NCBI RefSeq assembly: GCF_934754935.1
Contig: NZ_CAKVJB010000025.1
Location: 1 to 37,125, forward strand
Direction: 5' to 3'
From: an uncultured Holdemanella sp.
Lineage (GTDB): Bacteria > Bacillota_I > Bacilli_A > Erysipelotrichales > Erysipelotrichaceae
DNA length: 37,125 nucleotides
Position 1 is the first letter of the stretch. Each line of letters opens with the position of its first letter. The notes beneath the pieces were generated by a model, which was not told where the DNA came from, searched no databases, and worked only from the letters and a program-made list of their open reading frames with translations. The position numbers and the translations under genes were made by a program. Shown here one piece after another: positions 25,259 to 32,644 of this stretch.

Positions 25259-26728
25259 TTAATGAGCTAACTCATCTAATAATCTTGCCTTTTGACTTCC
25301 AATCAACAAGACTTGTTTATACTTTTCATATACATCAATGGTATGTGAACTTAAATACAAGGCCATTTCAGCTGACATTGTCAAGTTTGTGACAAATATT
25401 GTCATTTCCTGGCCATTCTTAAATGCACTTTCCATAAATTCAAACGCATTTTCTATTTGAAGTTTCAATTGACTATCTAACTTTTCCAGCTTTTCCTTTT
25501 GTTTAAAGAATGGTTTTGTACAACAATCAAAACGCGACTTAGGATCTAAACTTTCATCCACCACAACGTTTTGTATCTCATTTAACACAAATTCATATTC
25601 ATGTTTTTGTGAAGAATTCAATAATTCTTGCTGCAACTTATCGCGATATAAAGACACAAATCCCTTTACATGATCTACATAAGATACATCCATATGATTT
25701 CGATAATTTTTTAAGAAACCAAACCATAAATCCGTACAATTCTTTTCAAAAGAATATATATGCACTTCTCTTAATAAACCATCCATCACTAAATTGACGA
25801 CAGATATTCTTTCATCAAAATCCGCATTAAACAAACGAGCATAAATAGAACTTGATACATTTCCATTTAAAATATCATCAATACCATAATCATCCTGATA
25901 CTTTTTATAGACCAAATAATACGCAAATACATCTTCTGCAATATCCTCATGATGTAAATATTCATAGATCGTATCTTGCGATATTTCCAAATGCATCTTT
26001 TCATATGTATAAAGTAAATATGATAAATCTTCCCAGCCTCTAGCCGTCACAAATTCCATGCCATCCACACTTGTTGATACTATATAAAAATTTCTAGGTT
26101 TTAATTCCAAGTAACTTAAAATCATAGGATGAATATGTTTTGAGATTGCATATTCTTTCCATACATAATAATCCGTTTCGACATGGATATAACGAATACG
26201 ATCCATTGTCACGACATCAAAATCTCGAACCGATTTATTATATTCCCCAGGATTTCCGGCCGCTACAATGATCCATCCACTTGGTACTTTTTGATTCCCA
26301 AACGTTTTATTTTGTAAAAATTGAAGCATGGTAGGAGCTAATGTTTCAGACACACAATTGATTTCATCAATAAATAAAATCCCTTCTTTTAAACCAGTTT
26401 CTTCCATTTTCGAATAGACACTCGCAATGATTTCACTCATTGTATATTCGGTAATTGAATACGTTTTTCCTTGAAATTCTTTTTCTTTGATAAAAGGAAG
26501 TCCCACTGCACTTTGACGCGTATGATGCGTAATTGTATAACTGACAAGTCCAATCTGACATTCCTTCGAGATCTGTTCCATAATCTGTGTTTTTCCAATA
26601 CCAGGAGGACCAATCAACAATAAGGGTCTTTGATTTTTGGCATCAATTTCATATTCACCAAAGCTATTCTTCGATAAATAAGCCTGCACAGTATTTTTTA
26701 TTTCATTTTTTGCCTGTAATATATTCAT
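25259..26728 (-). CDS. MoxR-type AAA+ ATPase
   Basis: A cytosolic AAA+ protein, 489 residues. The N-terminal ATPase domain has Walker A GPPGIGKT (40-47), Walker B ILFIDE (117-122) and a sensor-1-like AAGNPGEYNKS. The C-terminal 200 residues are helical and not assigned. MoxR-type ATPases act with VWA-domain proteins as chaperones that insert metals or remodel protein complexes; the VWA gene upstream overlaps it by 4 bases (ATGA), a classical pair. The substrate is not known. The neighbouring SagB-type enzyme is a reasonable client, by position only. Confidence 0.92.
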   Translation of the reverse strand: MNILQAKNEIKNTVQAYLSKNSFGEYEIDAKNQRPLLLIGPPGIGKTQIMEQISKECQIGLVSYTITHHTRQSAVGLPFIKEKEFQGKTYSITEYTMSEIIASVYSKMEETGLKEGILFIDEINCVSETLAPTMLQFLQNKTFGNQKVPSGWIIVAAGNPGEYNKSVRDFDVVTMDRIRYIHVETDYYVWKEYAISKHIHPMILSYLELKPRNFYIVSTSVDGMEFVTARGWEDLSYLLYTYEKMHLEISQDTIYEYLHHEDIAEDVFAYYLVYKKYQDDYGIDDILNGNVSSSIYARLFNADFDERISVVNLVMDGLLREVHIYSFEKNCTDLWFGFLKNYRNHMDVSYVDHVKGFVSLYRDKLQQELLNSSQKHEYEFVLNEIQNVVVDESLDPKSRFDCCTKPFFKQKEKLEKLDSQLKLQIENAFEFMESAFKNGQEMTIFVTNLTMSAEMALYLSSHTIDVYEKYKQVLLIGSQKARLLDELAH

Positions 26729-27993
26729 AACTTTTCTTCCAATCTATATTGAATTGCCCAAGAAGGCACTTTACTTCGATCATACTCTTCTAAATAGATA
26801 AATGCTGTTTTATAAGTTGGACACTTTTTTGGATAAATCCCTTTTCCATCTGTAAAATAAAGTAAACCACAAAGATTTTGAAATACTCTTTGATCCACCA
26901 AATCATTCACATAGCTAAATGCCGGTCTAAAATCAGTATTTCCTCCACCAACCAAAGTAAATGAATCCAACAAACGATCCATCTCCTTTTGATTGGAAAT
27001 GACATCCTCTTTTCGAATCCTGTCATCACATTGAATGATGTGTACCTTACATGATTTATAAAACATATTTGAAGTGCTCAAGATACTATATGTATTTGAA
27101 AGAAATCGTTTTGCGAGTTCTTCATCAATCGAATAACTTGTATCGAGCACAATCACAAACTCATAGATTTTTTTGACTTCTTTTGTCTCTAAAGGTTCAA
27201 TCAAAGGCATATTTTTATAAATAGACATCCCATATGTGTAATACGATAAATCGAATTCATCTTCATTAATCTGCATTTCTTCTTTCATAATACTAAAACG
27301 TTTCAAAAATTGTGAAAATGAATACTTTGATTTTTTTGCCTGTAAACTCGACACAAGAAAAGCATCCCCATCTTCATTCTCTTTACCTTTTTGTTTGTGA
27401 TCAAATATCGTCTGTTTGGCAACACTTTGCCACTTCTTTTGTACCGAAGACGATTGAGGTATTTTTTCATCCTGTTCTTTAGGCCATGATGTATGATCAT
27501 CTACCACAAATTCATAATATAGATTTTGAATATCATCTTGTGTACAAAGCCATTCATAAACCGTAATACAACTCAATCCATCCAACTTTTCAATTTGGTG
27601 ATATACATCTTTTCGAGCATAGGATAAGATTCGTGAAACACTTTTTTTATGCATTGAATCCAGTGTATATTCCACGACAATGTCACAAGCTACGTTCCAA
27701 ATAAATTCGATACGATTTTTTCTTAGCCAAATATGACTATAAAGACAATGCAAGATACTATGTAAGTAAGCACGATTTAAAAAAATCGAATTCTTCTGAA
27801 AAAGTTCAATCACCTTCAATGGATTATAATAAAAATAAACTCCATTTGTGGCACATACAGATACATGCTCATCTTCTTTAAATATCAACGTATTTAAAGC
27901 CGTTAAAAAATGAGGCATATCCATATAGAGTTCGGATCGAACAAGTTCTAATATATGAATGGCCTTTTCCTTTTCCCAATCACTTTGTCGCAT
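26725..27993 (-). CDS. VWA / putative metallopeptidase-fold protein (DUF2201-like)
   Basis: 422 residues. The N-terminal part resembles the DUF2201 metallopeptidase-like domain but the zinc motif reads HSILH (78-82), where the family usually has HExxH, so the catalytic Glu is Ser. The C-terminal part (about 275-420) is a VWA domain with the metal-binding DTSYS (284-288) and GGGNTDFRP. This pattern is found next to MoxR-type ATPases. With the Glu lost, this copy may bind but not cut its partner. It starts one base into the stop of the LRR gene (TAATG overlap) and overlaps the ATPase gene by 4 bases. Confidence 0.88.
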   Translation of the reverse strand: MRQSDWEKEKAIHILELVRSELYMDMPHFLTALNTLIFKEDEHVSVCATNGVYFYYNPLKVIELFQKNSIFLNRAYLHSILHCLYSHIWLRKNRIEFIWNVACDIVVEYTLDSMHKKSVSRILSYARKDVYHQIEKLDGLSCITVYEWLCTQDDIQNLYYEFVVDDHTSWPKEQDEKIPQSSSVQKKWQSVAKQTIFDHKQKGKENEDGDAFLVSSLQAKKSKYSFSQFLKRFSIMKEEMQINEDEFDLSYYTYGMSIYKNMPLIEPLETKEVKKIYEFVIVLDTSYSIDEELAKRFLSNTYSILSTSNMFYKSCKVHIIQCDDRIRKEDVISNQKEMDRLLDSFTLVGGGNTDFRPAFSYVNDLVDQRVFQNLCGLLYFTDGKGIYPKKCPTYKTAFIYLEEYDRSKVPSWAIQYRLEEKL

Positions 27994-28898
27994 TAAAAAT
28001 CCTCAAAAGAATATGTAGATGATGATGTAACCATCTTATTCTTTAATTCCATCAATAGAGTTCGAGTTTCCAAATTCTTCTCCATAAAAATCAATCGATC
28101 TAAATCAGATTGATTGAGACACTCTTTTTCTAACAACTTTTCAACCATAACACATATATCTTTATATGTATGTAAATAAGAAGTCAAATCATGTGCTTTT
28201 AAATAAGGAATGTATCTTTCAGAGCCCATCATAAATCTAAGAATGGCAACATGAAAGATACAAGATTCACTTTCTTCTGCACATAACTTTTCAAAGCAGG
28301 CATCATATCCATCAAAATCAATTTTACCGTCTTTAAAACACTGTCGCATACGAAAGCCTTCCCCTTCGATATTCAAGGCAAAAATATGGGCCGGTCCTAC
28401 TTCATCATAACTACCATTGTATTCTGGATAGAATATAGAACCGTCGATAAAATCAACTTCAATATCCCAAGTGATTTGAGTTAGTATTTGTTTTAAAATT
28501 GTGACAGAAAATATAGAACAGTCATAATAGATATGATTGAGTTTTAAACAATTCATAAACGCATCACTGCCAATGCTCATTAAACCAGAAGGTAAAAATA
28601 CTTCTTTTAACATTCGACAATTATAGAATGCATAATCTCCTATTTTTGTTAGTGTCTTTGAAAGCTTAACACTTTCAACATCACTACCACTACACTCATG
28701 ATAACTAGAACGAATCTCATGACTTAAAATAGAATTAGATAAATCAACTTCCTTTTTAGAAAAACAATAGTTACCTATTTCACGCACAATATATCCATCA
28801 ATGAGTTCGGGTATTTCAATTGTGGGACAAGTGGAATAGATTCGATGGATGCGAATTGAATCTTCATTTATTTTTTCATAATATACACAAATTTCCAT
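27993..28898 (-). CDS. BspA-like leucine-rich repeat (LRR_5) protein
   Basis: A protein of 301 residues without a signal peptide. Residues about 30-150 hold LRR_5 repeats, seen in IREIG-like phrases such as LTKIGDYAFYNCRMLKEVFLPSGLMSIGSDAFMNC. The remaining 150 residues are helical and not assigned. LRR_5 proteins in gut bacteria are often surface proteins, but without export signals this one is likely cytosolic and may be a client or adapter of the ATPase/VWA pair. The ATG at 28898 is preferred over an upstream frame start at 28931 that would lie in the tRNA terminator. A promoter sits six bases upstream, so the mRNA is predicted to be leaderless. Confidence 0.85.
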   Translation of the reverse strand: MEICVYYEKINEDSIRIHRIYSTCPTIEIPELIDGYIVREIGNYCFSKKEVDLSNSILSHEIRSSYHECSGSDVESVKLSKTLTKIGDYAFYNCRMLKEVFLPSGLMSIGSDAFMNCLKLNHIYYDCSIFSVTILKQILTQITWDIEVDFIDGSIFYPEYNGSYDEVGPAHIFALNIEGEGFRMRQCFKDGKIDFDGYDACFEKLCAEESESCIFHVAILRFMMGSERYIPYLKAHDLTSYLHTYKDICVMVEKLLEKECLNQSDLDRLIFMEKNLETRTLLMELKNKMVTSSSTYSFEDF

Positions 28899-28904
28899 AC
28901 GCAA

Positions 28905-28913
28905 ATTATAACA
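28905..28913 (-). promoter_or_regulatory. extended -10 promoter of the LRR operon, leaderless
   Basis: Minus strand TGT followed by perfect TATAAT (28910-28905), then six bases and the ATG at 28898. It lies directly behind the tRNA-Leu terminator, whose stem takes the place of a -35. Confidence 0.75.
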
Positions 28914-28915
28914 TA

Positions 28916-28949
28916 AAACAAAAAAAGACAACTACCGAAGTAATTGTCT
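28916..28949 (-). terminator. terminator after tRNA-Leu
   Basis: Ten-pair stem (28926-28949) with a stable TTCG loop on the minus strand, then a T-run interrupted by one G. Confidence 0.9.
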
Positions 28950-28960
28950 ACATTTACAAG

Positions 28961-29044
28961 TGGTGCGGGTGAAGGGACTCGAACCCCCACGCCGAAGGCG
29001 CCAGATCCTAAGTCTGGTGCGTCTGCCAATTTCGCCACACCCGC
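28961..29044 (-). tRNA. tRNA-Leu (anticodon TAG)
   Basis: 84 bases on the minus strand with encoded CCA. Acceptor GCGGGTG/CACCCGC, anticodon stem CCAGA/TCTGG with loop CTTAGGA (anticodon TAG, reading CTA), long variable arm CGCCTTCGGCG typical of class II tRNAs, and T loop TTCGAGT. Confidence 0.97.
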
Positions 29045-29063
29045 ATTTCCAACGTGCTCACTT

Positions 29064-29092
29064 ATAATACACTAACGCAAAATAAAATGCAA
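29064..29092 (-). promoter_or_regulatory. promoter of tRNA-Leu
   Basis: Minus strand TTGCAT (29092-29087), 17 bases, TATTAT (29069-29064), about 20 bases before the tRNA 5' end. Confidence 0.65.
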
Positions 29093-29105
29093 GTGTTTTT
29101 TAAAA

Positions 29106-29131
29106 AAGAAGCTACATTTTTGTAACTTCTT
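29106..29131 (-). terminator. terminator of the small hypothetical gene
   Basis: Eleven-pair stem (AAGAAGTTACA/TGTAGCTTCTT with one T-G pair, loop AAAA) followed by TTTT on the minus strand; the stop codon overlaps the stem. Confidence 0.85.
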
Positions 29132-29378
29132 AATGTAAAACAGTCGGCTGATGCATCATTTCGATTTCATCTTGGATATAGGCTTCTACTTTTTCTAAAA
29201 GCTCATCCGTAACTTTGATGTCCCCAATCATAAAAGGGCCATCATTCATATCGCCTTCTTTCACAAATTTAATTTGTGGAAGCTGCGGCATGCGATGATT
29301 TCCTAATTGTTTTTCAATTTTCTTCAATTGCTCTAAAATAGGTTCAGCAATTTCTTTAATCATTTCTTCTTCTGTCAT
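29130..29378 (-). CDS. 82-residue small hypothetical protein
   Basis: A small acidic cytosolic protein. Residues 1-27 (MTEEEMIKEIAEPILEQLKKIEKQLG) are a charged helix; the middle is Pro-rich; the rest (IKVTDELLEKVEAYIQDEIE) is a second helix. I know no family for it. It stands alone with its own strong promoter (TTGTCA, 17 bases, TATAAT) and terminator, so it is a real transcription unit. There is no ribosome site: the -10 box ends 7 bases before the ATG, so the mRNA should start within one base of the start codon. Confidence 0.75.
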   Translation of the reverse strand: MTEEEMIKEIAEPILEQLKKIEKQLGNHRMPQLPQIKFVKEGDMNDGPFMIGDIKVTDELLEKVEAYIQDEIEMMHQPTVLH

Positions 29379-29385
29379 ACTCAGT

Positions 29386-29414
29386 ATTATAATAAACCCC
29401 CATCATTTTGACAA
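29386..29414 (-). promoter_or_regulatory. near-leaderless promoter of the small hypothetical gene
   Basis: Minus strand TTGTCA (29414-29409), 17 bases, perfect TATAAT (29391-29386), then seven bases to the ATG at 29378. Confidence 0.75.
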
Positions 29415-29448
29415 GTTTTAACATTTGTTCAAACTTCAATTCATTTTA

Positions 29449-29476
29449 TTGAATCCACTTTAATTTAGAGTATCAT
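29449..29476 (+). promoter_or_regulatory. candidate promoter of an intergenic small RNA
   Basis: TTGAAT (29449-29454), 16 bases, TATCAT (29471-29476), pointing to the hairpin-terminator unit that starts near 29482. Confidence 0.5.
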
Positions 29477-29481
29477 ACTAA

Positions 29482-29551
29482 ATGAACTGCTAGATTTGTT
29501 CATACGCACCCTGGCCTATGCTTTTTAACATAAGTTCTGGGTGCTTTTTTT
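29482..29551 (+). ncRNA. candidate 70-nt two-hairpin small RNA
   Basis: A plus-strand unit with a promoter just upstream, a 5' hairpin (ATGAAC/GTTCAT at 29482-29503, 10-base loop) and a 3' intrinsic terminator (GCACCC/GGGTGC at 29506-29544 with an inner partial stem, then seven Ts). It holds no open reading frame of note. The last two bases touch the 3' end of the tsaC gene on the other strand. It fits none of the RNA families I know (not SRP RNA, 6S, tmRNA or preQ1). Confidence 0.5.
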
Positions 29552-30146
29552 AAAGAACCAATTCTAATTCTTCTAATGAAATAGGTCCTGGTCTTAATAC
29601 TTGTAGTTTTTCTTTCGTGCAATCTACAATCGTACTTGCCTGCAAAGCTTTACATGTACCTAAAACAATTCCATCTATTTTTGGAAGTTGTTCATATACA
29701 TCCTCACTTGTTAGTGCCGTCTTTTCTCCCGATTGATTGGCACTTGTAACTAAGATTGGACAATTCAATTCGTCAATCACATCTAAAATGAATTTTTCAT
29801 CAGGAATACGAATCGCAATCGTACTTAGGCCATTTGTGTATGCTGGATCTACACTATCTTTCACATTGACAACCAATGTTAATGCGCCTGGCAAAAACTT
29901 AGCGGCAATCTTTTCGATTCTTTCATCCACTAAAGCGACTTGTTTCATTTGTTCTACATTTGAAACCATCATCGGAATTGGTTTCGTTTCTGGACGATGT
30001 TTTGCGCGTTTTAATCGTTCTAAATCGTTTAAATTACCATACTTTACACCCACACCATACACAGTATCTGTAGGTAAAGCGATAATTTTATGTTCATTAA
30101 ATGCACACGCTACTTCGTGTACTTGTTTTTTTGTATATTCGATCAT
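29550..30146 (-). CDS. threonylcarbamoyl-AMP synthase (Sua5/YwlC/TsaC)
   Basis: Makes threonylcarbamoyl-AMP from threonine, bicarbonate and ATP, the first step of the essential t6A modification at position 37 of ANN-reading tRNAs. The protein of 198 residues is the short TsaC-type form without the extra C-terminal Sua5 domain. Seen: IIALPTDTVYGVGV, LKRAKHRPETKPIPMMV, FLPGALTLVV, and the family end TIVDCTKEKLQVLRPG. The ATG at 30146 is chosen because AGAGGTG lies just ahead; an ATG at 30176 upstream gives residues that do not match the family. It is divergent from mnmE, another tRNA-modification gene. Confidence 0.95.
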   Translation of the reverse strand: MIEYTKKQVHEVACAFNEHKIIALPTDTVYGVGVKYGNLNDLERLKRAKHRPETKPIPMMVSNVEQMKQVALVDERIEKIAAKFLPGALTLVVNVKDSVDPAYTNGLSTIAIRIPDEKFILDVIDELNCPILVTSANQSGEKTALTSEDVYEQLPKIDGIVLGTCKALQASTIVDCTKEKLQVLRPGPISLEELELVL

Positions 30147-30182
30147 GTTTACACCTCTGTCTAAGACATTATACATCTTTTA

Positions 30183-30191
30183 TGATAAAAT
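30183..30191 (+). promoter_or_regulatory. extended -10 promoter of mnmE
   Basis: TGA followed by TAAAAT (30186-30191) forms an extended -10 box, with an AAAGGA ribosome site following before the ATG at 30219. A TATAAT on the other strand (30173-30168) serves the divergent tsaC gene. Confidence 0.6.
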
Positions 30192-30218
30192 ACACTAAGA
30201 AAGAAAGGATGTTTAACA

Positions 30219-31547
30219 ATGTTTGAAAATACAATTGCGGCTATTTCTACTTCTTTACAAGATGGTGCCATTTCCATCATTCGTTTAAGTGGAGATCATG
30301 CTATTGAGATAACACAAAAAATATTTGACCGTAATATTATGAATGCGAAAAGTCATACGATTCATTATGGTTTTATTATAGATCAAGAAAAAAATCCTGT
30401 GGATGAAGTTTTAATCTCTATTTTTAGAGCGCCAAAAACATATACACGAGAAGATATCGTCGAAATTAATTGTCATGGCGGTACTTTTATCACACGCAAG
30501 ATCTTATCCATGGTCTTAAGTGCTGGTGCAGATCTTGCAAAACCGGGAGAATTTACACAACGTGCCTTCTACCATGGAAGAATTGATTTATCTCAAGCCG
30601 AAGCCGTTCAAGATATGATTGACGCAAGCAACAATACAGCGGCTACTATGGCGATTCATGGAATCAAAGGAAGTGTAAAAAAATTACTACAACCTTTGAT
30701 TGATGATTTAATGGATATTATTGCGCAGATCGAAGTGAATATTGATTATCCAGAATATGAAGATGTTGAACAATTGACCACAAATGATTTGTTGCCAAAG
30801 ACAAGTGATTGGCTAGAAAAAATCGATCATATTCTTTCTCGTGTTCAAACGGGACAAATGTTAAAAAAAGGAATTGATACGATTATTGTTGGTAAGCCAA
30901 ATGTTGGTAAATCCAGCTTATTGAATGCACTTCTTGAAGAAGATAAAGCCATCGTTACCGATATTGCAGGTACGACAAGAGATTTGGTTGAAGGTCAAAT
31001 TCATATTGGTAGTGTTCAATTGAATCTAATCGATACAGCGGGCATTCGTGAATCCAGTGATAAAATCGAACAGATTGGTATTGAAAAGAGTCAAGAAAAA
31101 TTAAAGGATGCCAAATTGGTTCTTTTAGTCTTTGATGGTTCCAAAGAGTTGGATGATGAAGACAAACAACTATTAGAACTGACAAAGGATAAAATGCGTC
31201 TAATTATCTATAATAAGTTAGATCAGGCAGAAGCGAATAAGGATGGCATCTGGATTTCAGCTGCCAATAAAGAGATTCAACCATTGATCGATGCCTTAGA
31301 AAATCTGTATCAAAATGATTTATTAAAAGAAGATCCATTACTTTCAAATGAGCGTCAAATCGGTTTATTGAATCAAGCCAAAGAAGATATGTTAAGAGCA
31401 AAAGAAGCCATGGATATGATGGTAGAGCCAGACTTGATTGAAATTGATATTCAAGCAGCTCATGATCACTTAAAAGAAATATTAGGTGAAGTGCATAGAG
31501 AAGATTTATTGGATACTTTATTCTCAAAATTCTGTTTAGGTAAATAA
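30219..31547 (+). CDS. mnmE: tRNA-modifying GTPase MnmE
   Basis: With MnmG it adds the 5-carboxymethylaminomethyl (or related) group to U34 of tRNAs. The 442-residue protein has the N-terminal formyl-THF-binding domain (1-120, with APKTYTREDIVEINCHGG), helical domain, and a G domain with G1 GKPNVGKSS, DIAGTTRD, DTAG and YNKLD. It ends FCLGK with the conserved cysteine (C439) needed for activity. Length is slightly under the usual 450-460 but complete. An AAAGGA ribosome site precedes the ATG. mnmG is not in this window. Confidence 0.97.
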   Translation: MFENTIAAISTSLQDGAISIIRLSGDHAIEITQKIFDRNIMNAKSHTIHYGFIIDQEKNPVDEVLISIFRAPKTYTREDIVEINCHGGTFITRKILSMVLSAGADLAKPGEFTQRAFYHGRIDLSQAEAVQDMIDASNNTAATMAIHGIKGSVKKLLQPLIDDLMDIIAQIEVNIDYPEYEDVEQLTTNDLLPKTSDWLEKIDHILSRVQTGQMLKKGIDTIIVGKPNVGKSSLLNALLEEDKAIVTDIAGTTRDLVEGQIHIGSVQLNLIDTAGIRESSDKIEQIGIEKSQEKLKDAKLVLLVFDGSKELDDEDKQLLELTKDKMRLIIYNKLDQAEANKDGIWISAANKEIQPLIDALENLYQNDLLKEDPLLSNERQIGLLNQAKEDMLRAKEAMDMMVEPDLIEIDIQAAHDHLKEILGEVHREDLLDTLFSKFCLGK

Positions 31548-31552
31548 GAAAA

Positions 31553-31578
31553 TGCGATGACTAACCAATCATCGCATA
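31553..31578. terminator. bidirectional terminator between mnmE and the M24 peptidase
   Basis: Nine-pair perfect stem ATGCGATGA/TCATCGCAT with an 8-base loop; plus strand continues ATTTTTTAT and minus strand TTTCTTATTT. Serves both convergent genes. Confidence 0.85.
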
Positions 31579-32634
31579 TTTTTTATCTAGTTTATTTAAA
31601 ACAACACAACCATCTTCAGTAACTAAAACTAAATCTTCGACACGAACACCCATTTTATTTGGCAAATAAATACCTGGTTCAATTGAGAAGATCATGCCTG
31701 GTTTTACCGTTTCTGTATTTGTAGAACTTACATCTCCAAATTCATGATCGGTTTGACCAATAAAGTGTCCTAGTCGGTGTGTAAAATATTCGCCATAGCC
31801 AAAGCTTGAAATATAATCACGTGCAGCTGCATCAATATCGCATAGACGAACGCCTGGACGAATGATTTCTTCCGCCTTTTCATTGGCAACACGCACAATA
31901 TCATGAATCTTTTTATATTCATCACTTGCTTCTTTACAGAAATAAGTACGTGTCATATCCGAACAATAACGATCTTTTCTTCCACCAATATCAATCACAA
32001 TACTATCTCCTGCTTTTAATACAGAATCATCTGGCATATGGTGAGGATCAGCGCCATTGGCTCCAAATGAACAAATTGGTGAGAATGATACGTCTTGACA
32101 TCCCAATAATTTATATTGTTCAAGAATAAAAGTTTCCACTTGTTTTTCTGTCATGCCTACTTTGATAAAATCTCTTATACGTTCCATCACAACATCATTG
32201 ATTTGTGAGTTTTCAATCATACATTCAATTTCTTTTTCATCTTTAATAGCACGCGTATCATCTACATATTTAGAGCCTAATACGACTTTTAATCCCTCGC
32301 ATTTTTCCATTAAAGGAATCAAGAAGCGTGCTGTCCATTCTTTATCAATGCCAAGTGTTTCTTTAGAATCAATCACACTTGCCAACATTGAAATCGAATC
32401 GTCTGTGTCACTAAACCAAATTTCTTCACAATCCTTTTGTTCAACTGTAAATAATGTATTTAAAAATAAAACTTTTCTTCCTTCATCATTCAAATATAGC
32501 GCAAACAATCTTTCTCCTGGACCCACATCTACACCTGTTAAATAATAGATGCTGCATGGTTCACTCACTAAGATTTGTTTAAGCCCATCCGCCTTCATTT
32601 TATCAATCACTTGATCGACTCTTCTTTGAAACAT
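31561..32634 (-). CDS. M24-family aminopeptidase (Xaa-Pro type)
   Basis: A cytosolic metallopeptidase that removes N-terminal residues ahead of proline, or acts on related dipeptides. The protein of 357 residues has the creatinase-like N-terminal domain (1-125) and pita-bread catalytic domain with all five metal ligands: the Asp in VIDIGG, the Asp in SDMTRT, the His in RLGHFIG, the Glu in SIEPGIY and the Glu in VRVEDLV. GGAGGAG precedes the ATG. The gene follows the histidine kinase by 10 bases and is probably the last gene of the alarmone synthetase/two-component operon. Confidence 0.95.
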   Translation of the reverse strand: MFQRRVDQVIDKMKADGLKQILVSEPCSIYYLTGVDVGPGERLFALYLNDEGRKVLFLNTLFTVEQKDCEEIWFSDTDDSISMLASVIDSKETLGIDKEWTARFLIPLMEKCEGLKVVLGSKYVDDTRAIKDEKEIECMIENSQINDVVMERIRDFIKVGMTEKQVETFILEQYKLLGCQDVSFSPICSFGANGADPHHMPDDSVLKAGDSIVIDIGGRKDRYCSDMTRTYFCKEASDEYKKIHDIVRVANEKAEEIIRPGVRLCDIDAAARDYISSFGYGEYFTHRLGHFIGQTDHEFGDVSSTNTETVKPGMIFSIEPGIYLPNKMGVRVEDLVLVTEDGCVVLNKLDKKYAMIG

Positions 32635-32644
32635 AATTCTCCTC

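Noticed and set aside
29482..29551. Signal recognition particle RNA, 6S RNA or preQ1 riboswitch
   Set aside because: The SRP core motif is absent, the length is too short for 6S RNA and no preQ1 pattern or downstream gene on that strand exists.
29737..30198. Open frame of 153 codons on the plus strand
   Set aside because: It is the complement of the tsaC gene, has no family features and no ribosome site. The same applies to 14329-14742 (inside clpB), 32153-32545 (inside the M24 gene) and 3754-4191 (inside essC).
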